A stretch of 64,000 bases of DNA, taken from Chelydra serpentina (taxonomy: Eukaryota > Chordata > Testudines > Chelydridae). Below are positions 27,080-37,397 of this stretch, piece after piece. The DNA is taken from contig JBAIAC010000021.1 in assembly GCA_037349315.1 (NCBI GenBank), positions 2,232,001 to 2,296,000 on the forward strand, given 5' to 3'. The translations under genes and the position numbers were made by a program. A model generated the notes under the pieces. The model saw only the letters and a program-made list of their open reading frames with translations, was not told where the DNA came from and searched no databases. How positions within the stretch are numbered: position 1 is the stretch's first letter; every line of letters starts with the position of its first letter.

Positions 27080-27514
27080 ACCTAATGTCCAGGCGTACGC
27101 TGGAGACGTACGGTCATTGTGAGCCGAGCAGGCTCCATGCTTGCCGTAGCAAACCCGGAAACCCCGGAAAAAAGGCGCGAAAAAGGTTGCTTTCATGGAG
27201 GGAGGGAGGGAGGGAGGGGGGATGGCTTGATGACATGTACCCAGAACCACCAGCGACAATGTTTTCTGCCCCATCAGGCTTTGGGATCGCAACCCAGAAT
27301 TCCAATGGGCGGCGGAGACTGCGGGAACTGTGGGATAGCTACCCGCAATGCAACGCTCCGAAAGTCGACGCTAGCCCCGATACTGTGGACACAGTCCGCC
27401 GACTTAATGGCCTTAATGGTCTTTAGTGGGGACACACATAATGGATTCCATAAAATCGGGTTTTAAAATATCGACTTCTATAATTTCGACTTAATTCTGT
27501 AGTGTAGACGTACC
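27080..27514 (-). mobile_element. Harbinger element terminal region
   Basis: The right end reads TGTAGTGTAGACGTACCC followed by TTA, the inverted form of the GGGTATGTCTACACTACG terminus at 63203. A GGGAGGGAGGGAGGG microsatellite lies at 27200-27220. It probably belongs to the same insertion as the transposase remnant at 25821-26262. Confidence 0.5.
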
Positions 27515-28175
27515 CTTAGATTGTATGATTTCTGGGGCAGGGACTGATGTCTTGTTCCATGTTTCTACAGAACCAAGTACAGTGAGGTTTTGGTCCACAA
27601 CAAGGATTCCTAGGCACTATGGTAAATAGAAATGAATAGCAATAATAAAAAAAAGTCCTTTCATAACAGTATAACTGAGCCCACACTATGAGGGCTGTAT
27701 GCCTCTAACGGTGTAGTGAAAGAGCTACACATATGTGTAGATACAGCTTTACTTTGGGACACACCCAAACCAAGCAGAATTTTTTAAAAAATAAAACAGC
27801 CAGACTTTTTTCATAAAAGATAAAGAAAAGGGGCCCAAACCCAGCCTTAATTTCCCCCCCTCTGCAGGTCACTTTAAAGACTGACATTTGGTCCATTTAC
27901 ACGGCAGAAATGATGGGTTCTTGTTTCAGGAAATGCTGTTTCACCTTGTTAAATACCACGGCAAACAGACCTTGGAAAAGACAATTCGTACAGAGACAGG
28001 AAAGTACAATTACCGCTGAGCAGACTCCACACCTCCTCCACACACTGCCAAGAATGTCAGTATATCACTGGGCTAGGCACGAGGACAGGCTGTGTGTTTG
28101 TAATGGTCCCTTCTGGCCTTCCACATCTATGGTTGGGATTTCCAAGGGGGGATTTCCAACCCGGTCACTTGACAC
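27515..28175. other. intergenic; MIR-like tail, no gene
   Basis: 27520-27610 resembles a MIR 3' end (TTCTGGGGCAGGGACTGATG...CAGTGAGG). The rest is AT-rich and unassigned. Confidence 0.35.
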
Positions 28176-28183
28176 CATTAGGG

Positions 28184-28421
28184 CAGGGGTCTCCAAACTA
28201 CGGCCTGGGGGCTGGATCGGGCCCGCGGCTTCAATTTGACCAGCCCCCAAACCAATTGTTGCTGTCGCCTCGGCGGCAAGGTGGTATTTCGGCGGCAGTT
28301 TAAAGGCTGCTGCTGCCTCAGCGGTATTTCAGCGGCGGGGCCCGCACTCCCTAAAGCCGGCCCGTGAAGCTCCTTGAAAAATCTAACGTGGCCCTCGTCT
28401 CCTAAAGTTTGGAGACCCCTG
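28184..28421 (+). mobile_element. hAT-type MITE (CAGGGGTCTCCAAACT family), 8-bp TSD
   Basis: CAGGGGTCTCCAAACT / AGTTTGGAGACCCCTG are inverted termini of a 238-bp element. CATTAGGG flanks both sides (28176-28183, 28422-28429). Confidence 0.92.
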
Positions 28422-28454
28422 CATTAGGGTCATTTGAAAATTCCAGTCAATTTA

Positions 28455-29010
28455 TCTATGATAGTCCAGCCACATTCTCACACCAAAACCATGTTGACAT
28501 TGGCCAATGATTGATCTTCTCCTCAGGTTGATTAATCTATGATAATCCAGCCACATTCTCACACAAAAACCATGTTGACATTGGCCACTGGTTGATCTTC
28601 TCCTCAGGTTGATTAATCTATGATAATCCAGCCACATTCTTACACAAAAACCATGCTGACATTGGCCACTGGTTGATCTTCTCCTCAGGTTGATTAATCT
28701 ACGATAATCCAGCCACATTCTCACACAAAAACCATGTTGACATTGGCCAGTGGTTGACCCTCTCTTCCGGCTGATTAATTTATGATAATCCAGACACAAA
28801 TGCACAACACCATGGTGATATTGGTCAATAGTTGATGCTCTCCTCCAGCCAATTAATCTACGATGTTCCAGCCATGCTGTCATGCCAATGCCATGTTGAC
28901 ATTGGCCAATGGTTAACGTTTTCCTCCCGCCAATGAATCCATAATATTCCAGGCACCTGCTCCTGCCAGCACCACACTGATACTGGCCAATGGTTGACTT
29001 TGACTTCCAA
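28455..29010 (-). repeat. 81-bp minisatellite in the 3' region of zinc-finger gene A
   Basis: ATTAATCTATGATAATCCAG recurs at 28531, 28612, 28693 and 28774 (period 81), with diverged units on both sides, about seven in all. Each unit holds an ACATTGGCCA core. Because 81 is a multiple of three, the minus strand shows a long repetitive open frame. It lies downstream of the zinc-finger stop codon, so it is probably 3' UTR, not protein. Confidence 0.88.
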
Positions 29011-29036
29011 CAGATGCGCTCCCCTAGTGGCCTCTG

Positions 29037-30153
29037 TCATGTGTGACTTCTCTGATGCTGGATCAGGGCCGAGCTCTCGATGAAGCTTTTCCCACACTGG
29101 GGACACTTGTAGGGCCTTTCGCCCGTGTGGATCCTCCGGTGTCGGAAGAGGGTGGAGCTCTGGCTGAAGCTCTTGCCGCACTCAGGGCAGGTGTAGGGCC
29201 GCTCCCCGGTGTGAGTCCTCTGATGCCTAATGAGAGTGGCGCTCTGGCTGAAACCCTTCCCACACTGGGTGCACTGGTACGTCTTGGCTTTCAGGTGGGA
29301 CCCCTCGTGCTGAGCCAGACCCAAGCCATCCCGGAAGCTCCTCCCACACTGGGAGCACTTGAAGGGCTGCTCCCCGGCATGGATGCGCTGATGCCGGAGG
29401 AGGTTGGAGCTGCGGCTGAAGCTGCGCCCGCACTCGGGGCACCTGTAGGGTTTCTCTCCGGTGTGGATGCGCTGGTGGATGATCAGAGAGGAACTGTCCA
29501 AAAAGCTCTTCCCACAGTCAGGGCACTGGAAGGGCCTGATGCCCAGGTGAGCCCGGCAGTGGGCGGAGAGCTGGGAGCTCTGGTGGAAGCCCCTCCCGCA
29601 ATCGGAGCAGGTGTAGGGCCGCTCCCCCAGATGGGTGCGGCGGTGGGCCAGGAGGACGGAGCGGTGGCGGAAGCTCTTCCCGCAGTCAGGGCAGAGGTAG
29701 GGGCGCTCGCCGGCATGGGCGTGCCGGTGCTGCAGGAAGCCGGAGGCCTCGGCGAAGCTCTTCCCGCAGTCGGGGCACCGGTGGGGCCGCAGCCCCCGGT
29801 GGGTGCGCTGGTGCCGGATCAGGTTGGAGCTGCGGCTGAAGCTCCGGCCACAGTTGGCGCAGTGGTAGGGCCGCTCCCCGGTGTGGACACGCCGGTGCGT
29901 GAGCAGGCCCGAGCTGTCCCCGAAGCTCTTCCCACACTCGTCGCACTTGAAGGGTTTTTCACGGACGTGGGTCCGCTGGTGCCGCAGGAACTGGGTGCTG
30001 AGGGGGTAGCTCTTCCCGCACTGGCTGCAGATAGTCAGCGGCTCCCCCAGCTCAGGTGGCAAGAGGGACATTTTTTGGGGGGGGGTTCCTGCCACGCCTC
30101 TTCCTGAGAATGTCCCGGCTCCTCCTCGTTCTCACCCCTCCGTCCCGGCACCT
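29037..30153 (-). CDS. C2H2 zinc-finger protein A, terminal exon, 12 fingers
   Basis: The open frame ends just after the last finger (HQRSHT, stop 29037-29039). Twelve consecutive C2H2 fingers of 28 residues with TGE(K/R)PY-type linkers are all intact, beginning with [17 protein letters not shown]. This array would bind a long DNA target in the nucleus. The likely acceptor is at 30153 (CTCTCAGCAG). From there a GENEEEP leader, shared with gene B and C exons, runs in a different frame from the fingers. The shift falls at a C9A6 homopolymer near 30071-30085, and a second extra base in a G run lies near 30130. So the gene is either frameshifted or mis-sequenced there. No KRAB box was found upstream. 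Confidence 0.85.
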
Positions 30154-30704
30154 GCTGAGAGAGAGAGAATGAACCACAAACAATATGGCTCAGATTCAAG
30201 TTCTGATCTCCCCTGAGGCTGGGCTCAGCTGCACAGACACGGCCCTTTTCCAGCACTGCCCAGTCCTCTCTCCTCCCCTCCCACCCCCCTCCACCCCGCT
30301 GCCGCCCCGTCCTGCCCTCTGCCGGCATCTCCCCACTTGAGGGTCTGGGACCTCCTCTGCAACTCTGCTCCTGCAGCCCCTTCCTGCTGGGAGAGAGAGA
30401 GAGAATCCAGCCGGGGCTCATTCCCTGAACTGGGGAGAGGGGGGTGCAAAGGGGTTTGTCGCTGAGCAGAAAACCTCACGGGCCGGAAGTGAAACCACCC
30501 AAACCCTTCCCTGAGGTTTTGCTGCCGTGGCCCATCTGAGCCCTCAGAGAAAGGCTGGGGGAGGGGAGGGCTCTGGCCAGGGGTCAGGCAGGAGGGATGG
30601 GAGTCAGGAGGGATGCATGCTCAGAGTGCAGGGCACCAGCTGCAAATCGATGGCTAACTAGCATTTACTGTTTGGTGTTGCACTTCCTCGGGCTCATCTA
30701 AATG

Positions 30705-30935
30705 GCCAGCCATGTGGCTCAGGCCCTAGGCTGTGACTCAGGAAAGCTGGGTTCAATTCCGAACTCTGCTACAGACTGTCTGGGCGAGTCACTGCATCCC
30801 TCTGGGCCTCAGTTTCCCCATCTGTAAAATAGGGATAATAATCCTGCCTTTGTCTATTTAGACTGTGAGGTCTTCAGAGCAGGGACGGTATCTTGGTGTG
30901 TGTCCGTGCAGCTCCTTAGTGGGGGCCCTGATCTC
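30705..30935 (+). mobile_element. MIR-type SINE
   Basis: GTGACTCAGGAAAGCTGGGTTCAATTCC, then GTCTGGGCGAGTCACTGCATCC, CCTCAGTTTCCCCATCTGTAAAAT and AGGTCTTCAGAGCAGGGACG give the tRNA-related head, the conserved core and the tail in order. Confidence 0.75.
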
Positions 30936-31084
30936 AGTCAGGGTCTATGCAGCCCCTGCCACAATGGGGGACCCCGATCTTGGTAGGGGTCTGGGTGGTG
31001 TCTGGTACAATGGGGCTTGATCTCAAACTGGGTCTATGCAGTGCCTGGCATAATGGAGGCCCAGATCTTAGTCAAGATCTGTGC

Positions 31085-32745
31085 ATCACCCAGCACAATT
31101 CATAGATTCCAAGGCCAAAAGAGGACGTGGTGATCATCTGTTGTGAACTCCCACTTAACACAGGCCAAAGCACTTTCCTAAAATAATTCCTAGAACAGAT
31201 CTTTTAGGCAAAAACATCCCATCGATTTTAAAATTGCCAGTGATGGCGACTCCACCACGACCCTTGGTAAAATCTTCCAGTTGTTAATTACCCTCACTGT
31301 AAAAATGTACCTCTTATTTCCAGGCTGAATTTGTCTAGCTTCAACTTGCAGTCATGGGATTGTGTTATATATTTGTCTGCTGCATTGAAAAGCCCAATAT
31401 CAAATATTTGTTCCCCCTGCAGGTGCTTAAACATTGTAATCAAGTCACCCCTTAACCGTCTCTTTGTTAAACGAAATCGACTGAGCTCTTTGAATCTAGC
31501 ACTATAAAGCCTGATTTCTAATCCTTTAATCATTTTCGTGGCTCTTTTCTGAACCCTCTCTCCAATGTATCAACATGCTTCTTGAATCGTGGACACGAGA
31601 AGGGAACACACAGTACTCCGGCAGTGGTCAAACCAGTGCCAAATATAGAAGTAAAATAAGCACACCCTACTCCTAAGCAAGATACTGCTGTGTATGCATC
31701 CGCTTGTGCATAGAATCAATGAATCATAGATGATTAGGGCTGGAAGACACCTCACGAGGTCACCTAGTCCAACTCCCTGCTCAAAGCAGGACCAACCCCA
31801 ACTAAACCATGTCTTATCCCTGTTGGCCACAGTATCATACTGGGAGCTCATGGTCAGGTGATTATCCGCCATTACCCCCAAGTCTTCAGAGGCATTGCTT
31901 CCCAGGATAAAGTTGTAAGCATCATCTACATTCTTTGTTTCTATACATTCACAGTTAGCCAGGGGCGAAAGTAAGTTTGCACAGGCCAATATGGCGCATT
32001 GGTAAAAAGTGGCCGCCGGTACCGGCATTAAAGCCGACATTAAAGTGCTCCCACGGCAAAGGACCCTGCTTGGCCTCCCCACCCCCCAACGGGGGCAAAA
32101 GGAGCAGCTGCCCCGGGGCCAGCGATTTAAAAGGGCCCGGGGCTCCAGCCGCTGCTGCTGCTACCCCAGCGGCAGCCGGAGCCCCGGGTGGCGAGAGCCA
32201 GGCAGCGTGGATGGACTGGCTGGGGGACGCTGACCCCCAGCCCCTCCCCTTCCACCTGAGGCCCCGCCTCTTCCGGGGGTCAGCTCCGGTAAGTGCTGAA
32301 TGTTACTGTCACCCCTGCATTTAGCCATATTAAAACACAGATTGTTTGCTTGCACCCAGTCTACCAAGCAATCCAGATCGCTCTGTATCAGTGACTAGTC
32401 CCCATTATCCATCGCTCCCCCCATCTTTGTGTTGTCTGCACACTTTATCAGTGACGATTTTACGTTTTCTTCCAGGTCATCGATAAAAATGGGGGTGGGG
32501 CCCTGAACCGATCCCTGTGGGATCCCGCTAGAAATACACCCACTTGATGATGATTTTATAGTTACATTTTCAGACCTATCACTTAGCCAGCTGTTGGTCC
32601 CTCTCATGTGCGCCAGGTTAATTTTATATTGTTCTAGTTTTTATTCAAAATATCAGGCCGTATTGATGCAAATACCCTACAGAAGTCTGTCTGACATCAA
32701 CACTATTGCCTCTGTCAACCACATTTATAATCTCATCCAAAAAAC
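31085..32745 (-). mobile_element. CR1 LINE, antisense, with two internal insertions
   Basis: The plus strand is the complement of CR1 ORF2 C-terminal and 3' sequence over about 1.6 kb (GTTAATTACCCTCACTGTAAAAATG, CCTCTTATTTCCAGGCTGAA, TCCAGGTCATCGATAAAAATG, GATCCAGATCGCTCTGTATC). It is interrupted by a short CR1/SINE tail fragment (about 31724-31805) and a GC-rich insert (31962-32290). Many lesions; not coding. Confidence 0.8.
31962..32290. repeat. GC-rich insertion inside the CR1 LINE
   Basis: A CG-rich block from CCAGGGGCGAAAGTAAGTTTG to CGGGGGTCAGCTCCGG breaks the CR1 sequence. It contains GCCGCCGGTACCGGC. Its family is not recognised. Confidence 0.45.
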
Positions 32746-33329
32746 CCCCACCCAAGTTCTGTCACAGTGAGGCCCCCTGCCCCGAGCTGTAGGGGAACCC
32801 CACTCCAGGGCTGTGAACAACGTTACTGATCTGACCTATAACACAGGGGAGCGGTGTTTTGACAAATGAGTCACACTTAGCAGAAAGAACTCATTTGCAA
32901 ACATCGCCTAAGGGCTTTGAAACCACACAGTGTGTTAGCTCTTTTCAGGCCATGTCAGTGCTGCAAACAGCAGCCTAAACGTGCAGAGTGGGAGGTGCTG
33001 GAACCAGGGGAGTGGTTTCTAGCAGATCCAGGGTTGACAGTTTAGTTCAATGGCTCTCGTGCAAATTGTCCCAGCACCCCTGGGTGCTGGGGGGGCAGAT
33101 CTCAGCGCACCAGTGGCCTCCCCAGGAATTGAAATGGGGGGGGTGTTCGAATTTACTGGGGGGGGTCACTAAATTGGCATGTAACTAGTTCACAAAACTG
33201 GGGGGGTGTTGGGGAAATTCGGGGGGGGGGTAGGGAAATCACTGCAGCGCACGTCTCCCCTTCATAGCCCGGGGTCAGTAACTTTGCTCCAAGGAAGTGG
33301 TCCAAACCCCAACCTCCAGTGATGTCCCA

Positions 33330-34110
33330 GGGGCTCGCTGCTGAGCTGGGGGGCGGGGAGTCTGTTGGGCTCAGCTGCACAGACCCCCGCCCCCCTCCCA
33401 GTACTGCCCTAGAGCTGACTGGGAGGGGGGTTCTCCGGTCCCCGCCCCCGCTTCTTCCAGGCAGCGATTTCCTGCCTCTGCTGCCGTTTCCCTCCCTCCC
33501 CTGCGCCCCCACTCACCGCACGGGGTGGGGCGGGGTTATTGGCTGGTTCCCTGGGGTGGCGGGGGGGGGGTCTCATCGCAGACAGGGGACTCGGCCCCTG
33601 GGGCAGCAGGTGCTGCCCGAGTCTCCACGCCCAGGGTGCAGGGCGGGGCTGGACAGGAAGGTCCCCGCGCTATTGCAACCCCGCTGCCGGCGCGGGCAGC
33701 TCCACCCCGGGAAGATCCGCTCCGGGAGCTCGGTGGGGTGAGCCCGGCCTGGCGGCTCCCGGAGCAGGCGCTGCACGGGCCGGAAGGATGCGGGGTCCCC
33801 CGGGGGAGGCGGGCGGGGGGAGTAAGATGCAGGGAGGGCCGGGGCGGTGTAGATCTCTCCCGTGGAGGATGCACCGTTCGGGGAGACCCCCCGATCCCCC
33901 TCCCTGGCATATCCCCATCCGTTGGCTCCTCTTGCCCCATCTTCTGATGCCCCAGGCTCGCCGGGACGGTGGCCCTGCCCAGCCCCCCCCCCCCCCCCGT
34001 GCCCATTCATGTCTGCCCTGGCACCGGGTCTTGGTTTGGGGGTTCAGCTGGGACCCCGAGGAGCCAGCGAGGGGGCAGCTCAGCGGACTGGTGCAGATTC
34101 CCTAGGGCGG
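33330..34110 (-). promoter_or_regulatory. CpG-rich region, probable promoter/5' exon of zinc-finger gene A
   Basis: CpG density is high (CCGGCGCGGGC, GGTGCCGCC-like blocks) compared with the surroundings. The minus-strand string GAGGCAGGAAATCGCTGCCTGG near 33460 recurs upstream of gene C (45720-45745) and in changed form upstream of gene B (40185-40200). A shared GGGCTCAGCTGCACAGAC motif lies next to each. This points to a homologous untranslated first exon in paralogous genes. Confidence 0.5.
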
Positions 34111-35435
34111 ATAATACAGACACCGCCCACCCCCGGGCTGTGGGGCAGGGGATCCGGACTCTGGGGTGGATAACACAGACCCCCCCCCCACACCCCAGGG
34201 CTGCGGGGCAGGGGATCCAGACCCTTGCAGGCTCTCACACAGTCCCAGAGAGAACTCAGAGCAGGAGCAGATATTGGGGGACCCATTACGGGCCTGGCTG
34301 GACTTTAATGCAGCGCCCCACAAAATCTACTGGGATGTTCCTAATGAGGGAACCATGCTCCCCCTCAAAGAGCCCCCAGGGAAACCCCACGCGGCCCTTT
34401 CTCTGATGTATCCAAGGCCATTATAACTGGGGCTCCAGGACCAGAGCCAGGAAAGTGCAAAGCATTGGGGGTGGCGGGGGGAGGGTTTATTCCCCAGGGG
34501 CTACAGGCAGCTGGGAACTATTGCCTCACCAGGGGAGCGGGGTCTAGATAACACAGTGTGGGAGTGGGCAGCTTGGGGCAGGGCCAGGAGGAGACTGAAC
34601 AGGGCAAAACACTGTGTTCCCCTGTCTGATCTGCTCTGTAACCACTGCTCTAGACTCCAGGCCCCTCCCAGCAGTGCAGATAGAACCCAGGAGTCCTGGC
34701 TCCCACTGCAACCCGCTCTGCCCCACCAGGCCCCACACCCCTCCCAGAGCTAGGGAGAGCACTCAGGGAAGCTGATCCTGCTCTCAGTGGTTGTGGACCA
34801 ATTCAGTGGGCGGTTTGTGGGCTAAAAGCGTTGCCACGTCCCCCTCTAGTGGCTGGCCCACAGAACAAAAGGGGCTCAGGCCACACCAGTCACCCATGTG
34901 ATAAGATTCTTAGGCTCGCACGTGATGGGATTGTTTTTTCTAGTTTCCTTTAAAAAAAATAAAATCCTGGTTTATTTAAGTCACACAGTGAGAAACCGCC
35001 CTGCAAAGACCGGGTTTGACGGTGAAAAGCCCATTGGAATCTGGCAATTCTGGGCTGATATGCAACCAATCATGGGTTCCCCCCATACACAGCACCTGTT
35101 TTAAGTCGAGATGGGGTGTGACCAGATGCCCGGGAGCTTCTCAGGCTGCTCTGGGCCCAGGACAACTTGCAGCTGTGGAGAGAGGAGCTGGCTGCCTTAT
35201 GGAGGAGATGGCTGCCCCCCCACCTGGGAACATCCGTCCGTCTGGCCTCTCAGGGAGCAGCCCCTCCTGTTCCCAGCAGCCTATTGTGTTCACACACTCC
35301 ATGGCTCCCACATGTGGCTGGGGGCCCTCTGCTGCACAGATCTCCTGTGCGGCCCTGAAACTTGCTGGGGGGGACGGGGAGAGGAGAACCCTTCTGGGCT
35401 CAGCTGCACAGACGCCACCTCCCTCCATGCAGGGT
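34111..35435. other. intergenic, no gene seen
   Basis: 34120-34210 holds two short CACACCCCCGGGCTG...GGGGCAGGGGATCC tandem units and 34660-34750 the AACCCAGG-type repeat. 35395-35420 repeats GGGCTCAGCTGCACAGAC found at the zinc-finger 5' regions. No open frame has exon-like borders. Confidence 0.35.
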
Positions 35436-35439
35436 TACA

Positions 35440-35790
35440 GACTTGGTCACAGTCTAAGTACCTACAGGGGAAACAAATATGTGATAATGGGCTCTTCCAT
35501 CTAGCGGAAGAAGGTATAACAAGTTCCAAAGGCCGGAAATTGAAGCTAGACAAATTCAGACTGAAAATAAGGTGTCAGTTTTTAACACTGAGAGTAATTA
35601 ACCACTGGAACAATTTACAAAGTGATGGATTCTCCATCACTGGCAATTTTTAGATCAAGATTGTATGTTTTTCAAAAAGCTCTGCTCTTGGAATTTTTGG
35701 GGGGGAAGGTCTATGGCCTGTGTTTTGCAGGAGGTTGAGATAGGCAGATGACAATGGTCCTTCTGGCCTTGGAATCTATGCATATCACTT
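35440..35790 (+). mobile_element. CR1 LINE 3' end
   Basis: GGAAATTGAAGCTAGACAAATTC, GGTGTCAGTTTTTAACACTG, AACCACTGGAACAATTTAC and the GGTCCTTCTGGCCTTGGAATCTATG end are a typical 5'-truncated CR1 tail. Confidence 0.75.
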
Positions 35791-35869
35791 TATCATTTTG
35801 ATTTTTACTTTATATTACAATTTATAATATAATACTGCCAAGCTCTTATATACAGTGCTTTTCCTCAAG

Positions 35870-35927
35870 TTGATCTCAAAGTGCTTTACAAAGGATTGAC
35901 CTTCTTTGTAAAGCACTTTGAGATCAA
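35870..35927. repeat. perfect 24-bp inverted repeat, 10-base loop
   Basis: The left arm (35870-35893, TTGATCTCAAAGTGCTTTAC...) and right arm (35904-35927) are exact reverse complements. The right arm continues into a MIR-like core (CCATGTTACAGATGGGGAAACTGAGG), so the hairpin may come from two head-to-head SINE 3' ends. Confidence 0.85.
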
Positions 35928-36320
35928 CTATCATCACCCCCATGTTACAGATGGGGAAACTGAGGCACGGAAGGGTGACGTGACATGCCCAAGGTCCCCC
36001 CAGCAAGCCAGTGGCAGAGCGGGGCCACCAACTCTTGCGGGTGGCCGTGCTGACAATTTTTCCTAAAATATTTATTTAACTTTAGGAAAAAACACATAAA
36101 TATGCACATATGTCCAAATCATTGTAATTTATTTTTGTAGGGTTTTTTCAGGCTCAGTAGTGAAAATAATTTACAGTTGTCTCTATTCTTTACTGGACAT
36201 AAACAGAATAGAAACACAAATAAGGTGCTTTGCACGTTCTTGTGTTTTTTGTGGTTGCTTTTTGCTTTTTTGGTTGCGCTTTTTTTTCTTCCCCCTAAGA
36301 CTTGCTAGCTGGTAAGACTT

Positions 36321-36372
36321 CTGCTGTGAAAAGTGATCTTTGTATGTTTGTTAATATCACTTTTCACAGCAG
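36321..36372. repeat. perfect 17-bp inverted repeat, 18-base loop
   Basis: CTGCTGTGAAAAGTGAT (36321-36337) pairs with ATCACTTTTCACAGCAG (36356-36372), with partial pairing extending outward. Function unknown; it could be the remains of a small DNA element. Confidence 0.8.
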
Positions 36373-37150
36373 ACTTACTCAGCCCCGGCAAACCCTGGGA
36401 CAGATTAAGCCCTGGATGGGGAGGTGGGCAGGGAGGCAGCGGGGCCCAGGAATAATAGCGGGGGAGTATAGGGGATGGTGAGTCTGGGGCCAGAGCCTGC
36501 CACTACGTGGATGGAGACCAAAGCCCCATGGCTGAAGCCTGCCGCCCTACCGCCGGGAAAGGGCAGAATTCACCAGCGGCCTGCACCTCCAGCGTTTGCA
36601 TCTCTGGAGGGGGGCAGAGCCCAACCACTGCTGGCGGCCCAGGGAGAGAGGCCACTGCTTTGCACCCCTCCGCCCCCATCACAGCCCAGGAGGCTGTGGC
36701 CACACGAAAAGGCCCCGGTGGCCACATGCGGCCACAGGGGCCGCAATTGAGAAACACTGCCCTAGACCACACTGCCTCGCATATAATAGAAGATATAATT
36801 AGTCAAAACAATAAATCAAATGAACTATTTTGGCCAATAATAATATTTTGTTTAAAATTCTGAGCTTCCAACAAATCAGGATGAAAATCAAAATTTTAAA
36901 ATATCTGAAATTCAAAGTTTTCGCCCCATGGGAAATTCAATCCGTTTAGGGGTTAGCAGCAGACTCACAGAGTCATAGAAATGTAGGGCTGGAAGGGTCC
37001 TTGAGAAGTCATCTAGTCCTCAACCCCACATTGAGGCAGGATCAAATACACCTAGCCCATCAATGAGAGGTGGACCCTGTCCAAGATCTGGAACTGTTCT
37101 TAAAAACCTCCAGGGCCACGAATTCCACATAAATTCTGATACACACTCCA
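36373..37150. other. intergenic with a CR1 fragment
   Basis: 36970-37110 is antisense CR1/L3-like (GAGTCATAGAAATGTAGGGCTGG...GAGAAGTCATCTAGTCC). 36373-36960 shows nothing I recognise beyond a short decayed hAT-like end near 36740 (AATTGAGAAACACTGCCC). Confidence 0.45.
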
Positions 37151-37158
37151 GTCACCAG

Positions 37159-37283
37159 CAGGGTGACCAGACAGCAAATGTGAAAAATCGGGACAGGGTG
37201 TGTAGGGTAATAGAAGCCTATATAAGAAAAAGCCCCCCAAAATCAGCACTGTCCCTATAAAATCAGGACATCTGGTCACCCTA
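37159..37283 (-). mobile_element. short hAT MITE (TAGGGTGACCAGA family), copy C, 8-bp TSD
   Basis: CAGGGTGACCAGA...TCTGGTCACCCTA, 125 bp, flanked by GTCACCAG (37151-37158, 37284-37291). Orientation is opposite to copies A and B, judged by the internal GCCTATATAAG block. Confidence 0.92.
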
Positions 37284-37397
37284 GTCACCAGAGGGACGGC
37301 AAGAGGACATCTCTGTGCAAGCAGGGGGTGCATACCCATTGCAGAAAGGTACCCACAATGCCCCTGTGTGGGCAGGGCAGGCCCCCCGCTGGTGTCC

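Noticed and set aside
27200..27220. GGGA microsatellite as a G-quadruplex regulator
   Set aside because: A short run in Harbinger-derived DNA away from any gene; nothing supports a regulatory role.
28452..28883. A 143-codon repetitive protein (LINLRRRSTSGQCQHGF repeats)
   Set aside because: It is the 81-bp minisatellite read in its open frame, downstream of the zinc-finger stop codon, with no start context.
28430..29010. CRISPR-like regular repeats
   Set aside because: The array is a head-to-tail minisatellite without unique spacers in a eukaryotic genome.
29043..30107. A 354-codon plus-strand open frame antisense to zinc-finger array A, and similar ones at 37368-38801 and 43746-44552
   Set aside because: They are shadows of the 84-base finger periodicity: the same residues recur every 28 codons ([16 protein letters not shown] pattern), with no splice signals or recognisable domain.
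33313..34406. A cluster of 100-190 codon frames in the CpG-rich region
   Set aside because: CpG islands are poor in stop codons. No frame has conserved domains or consistent splice borders. A non-coding 5' exon is the better explanation.
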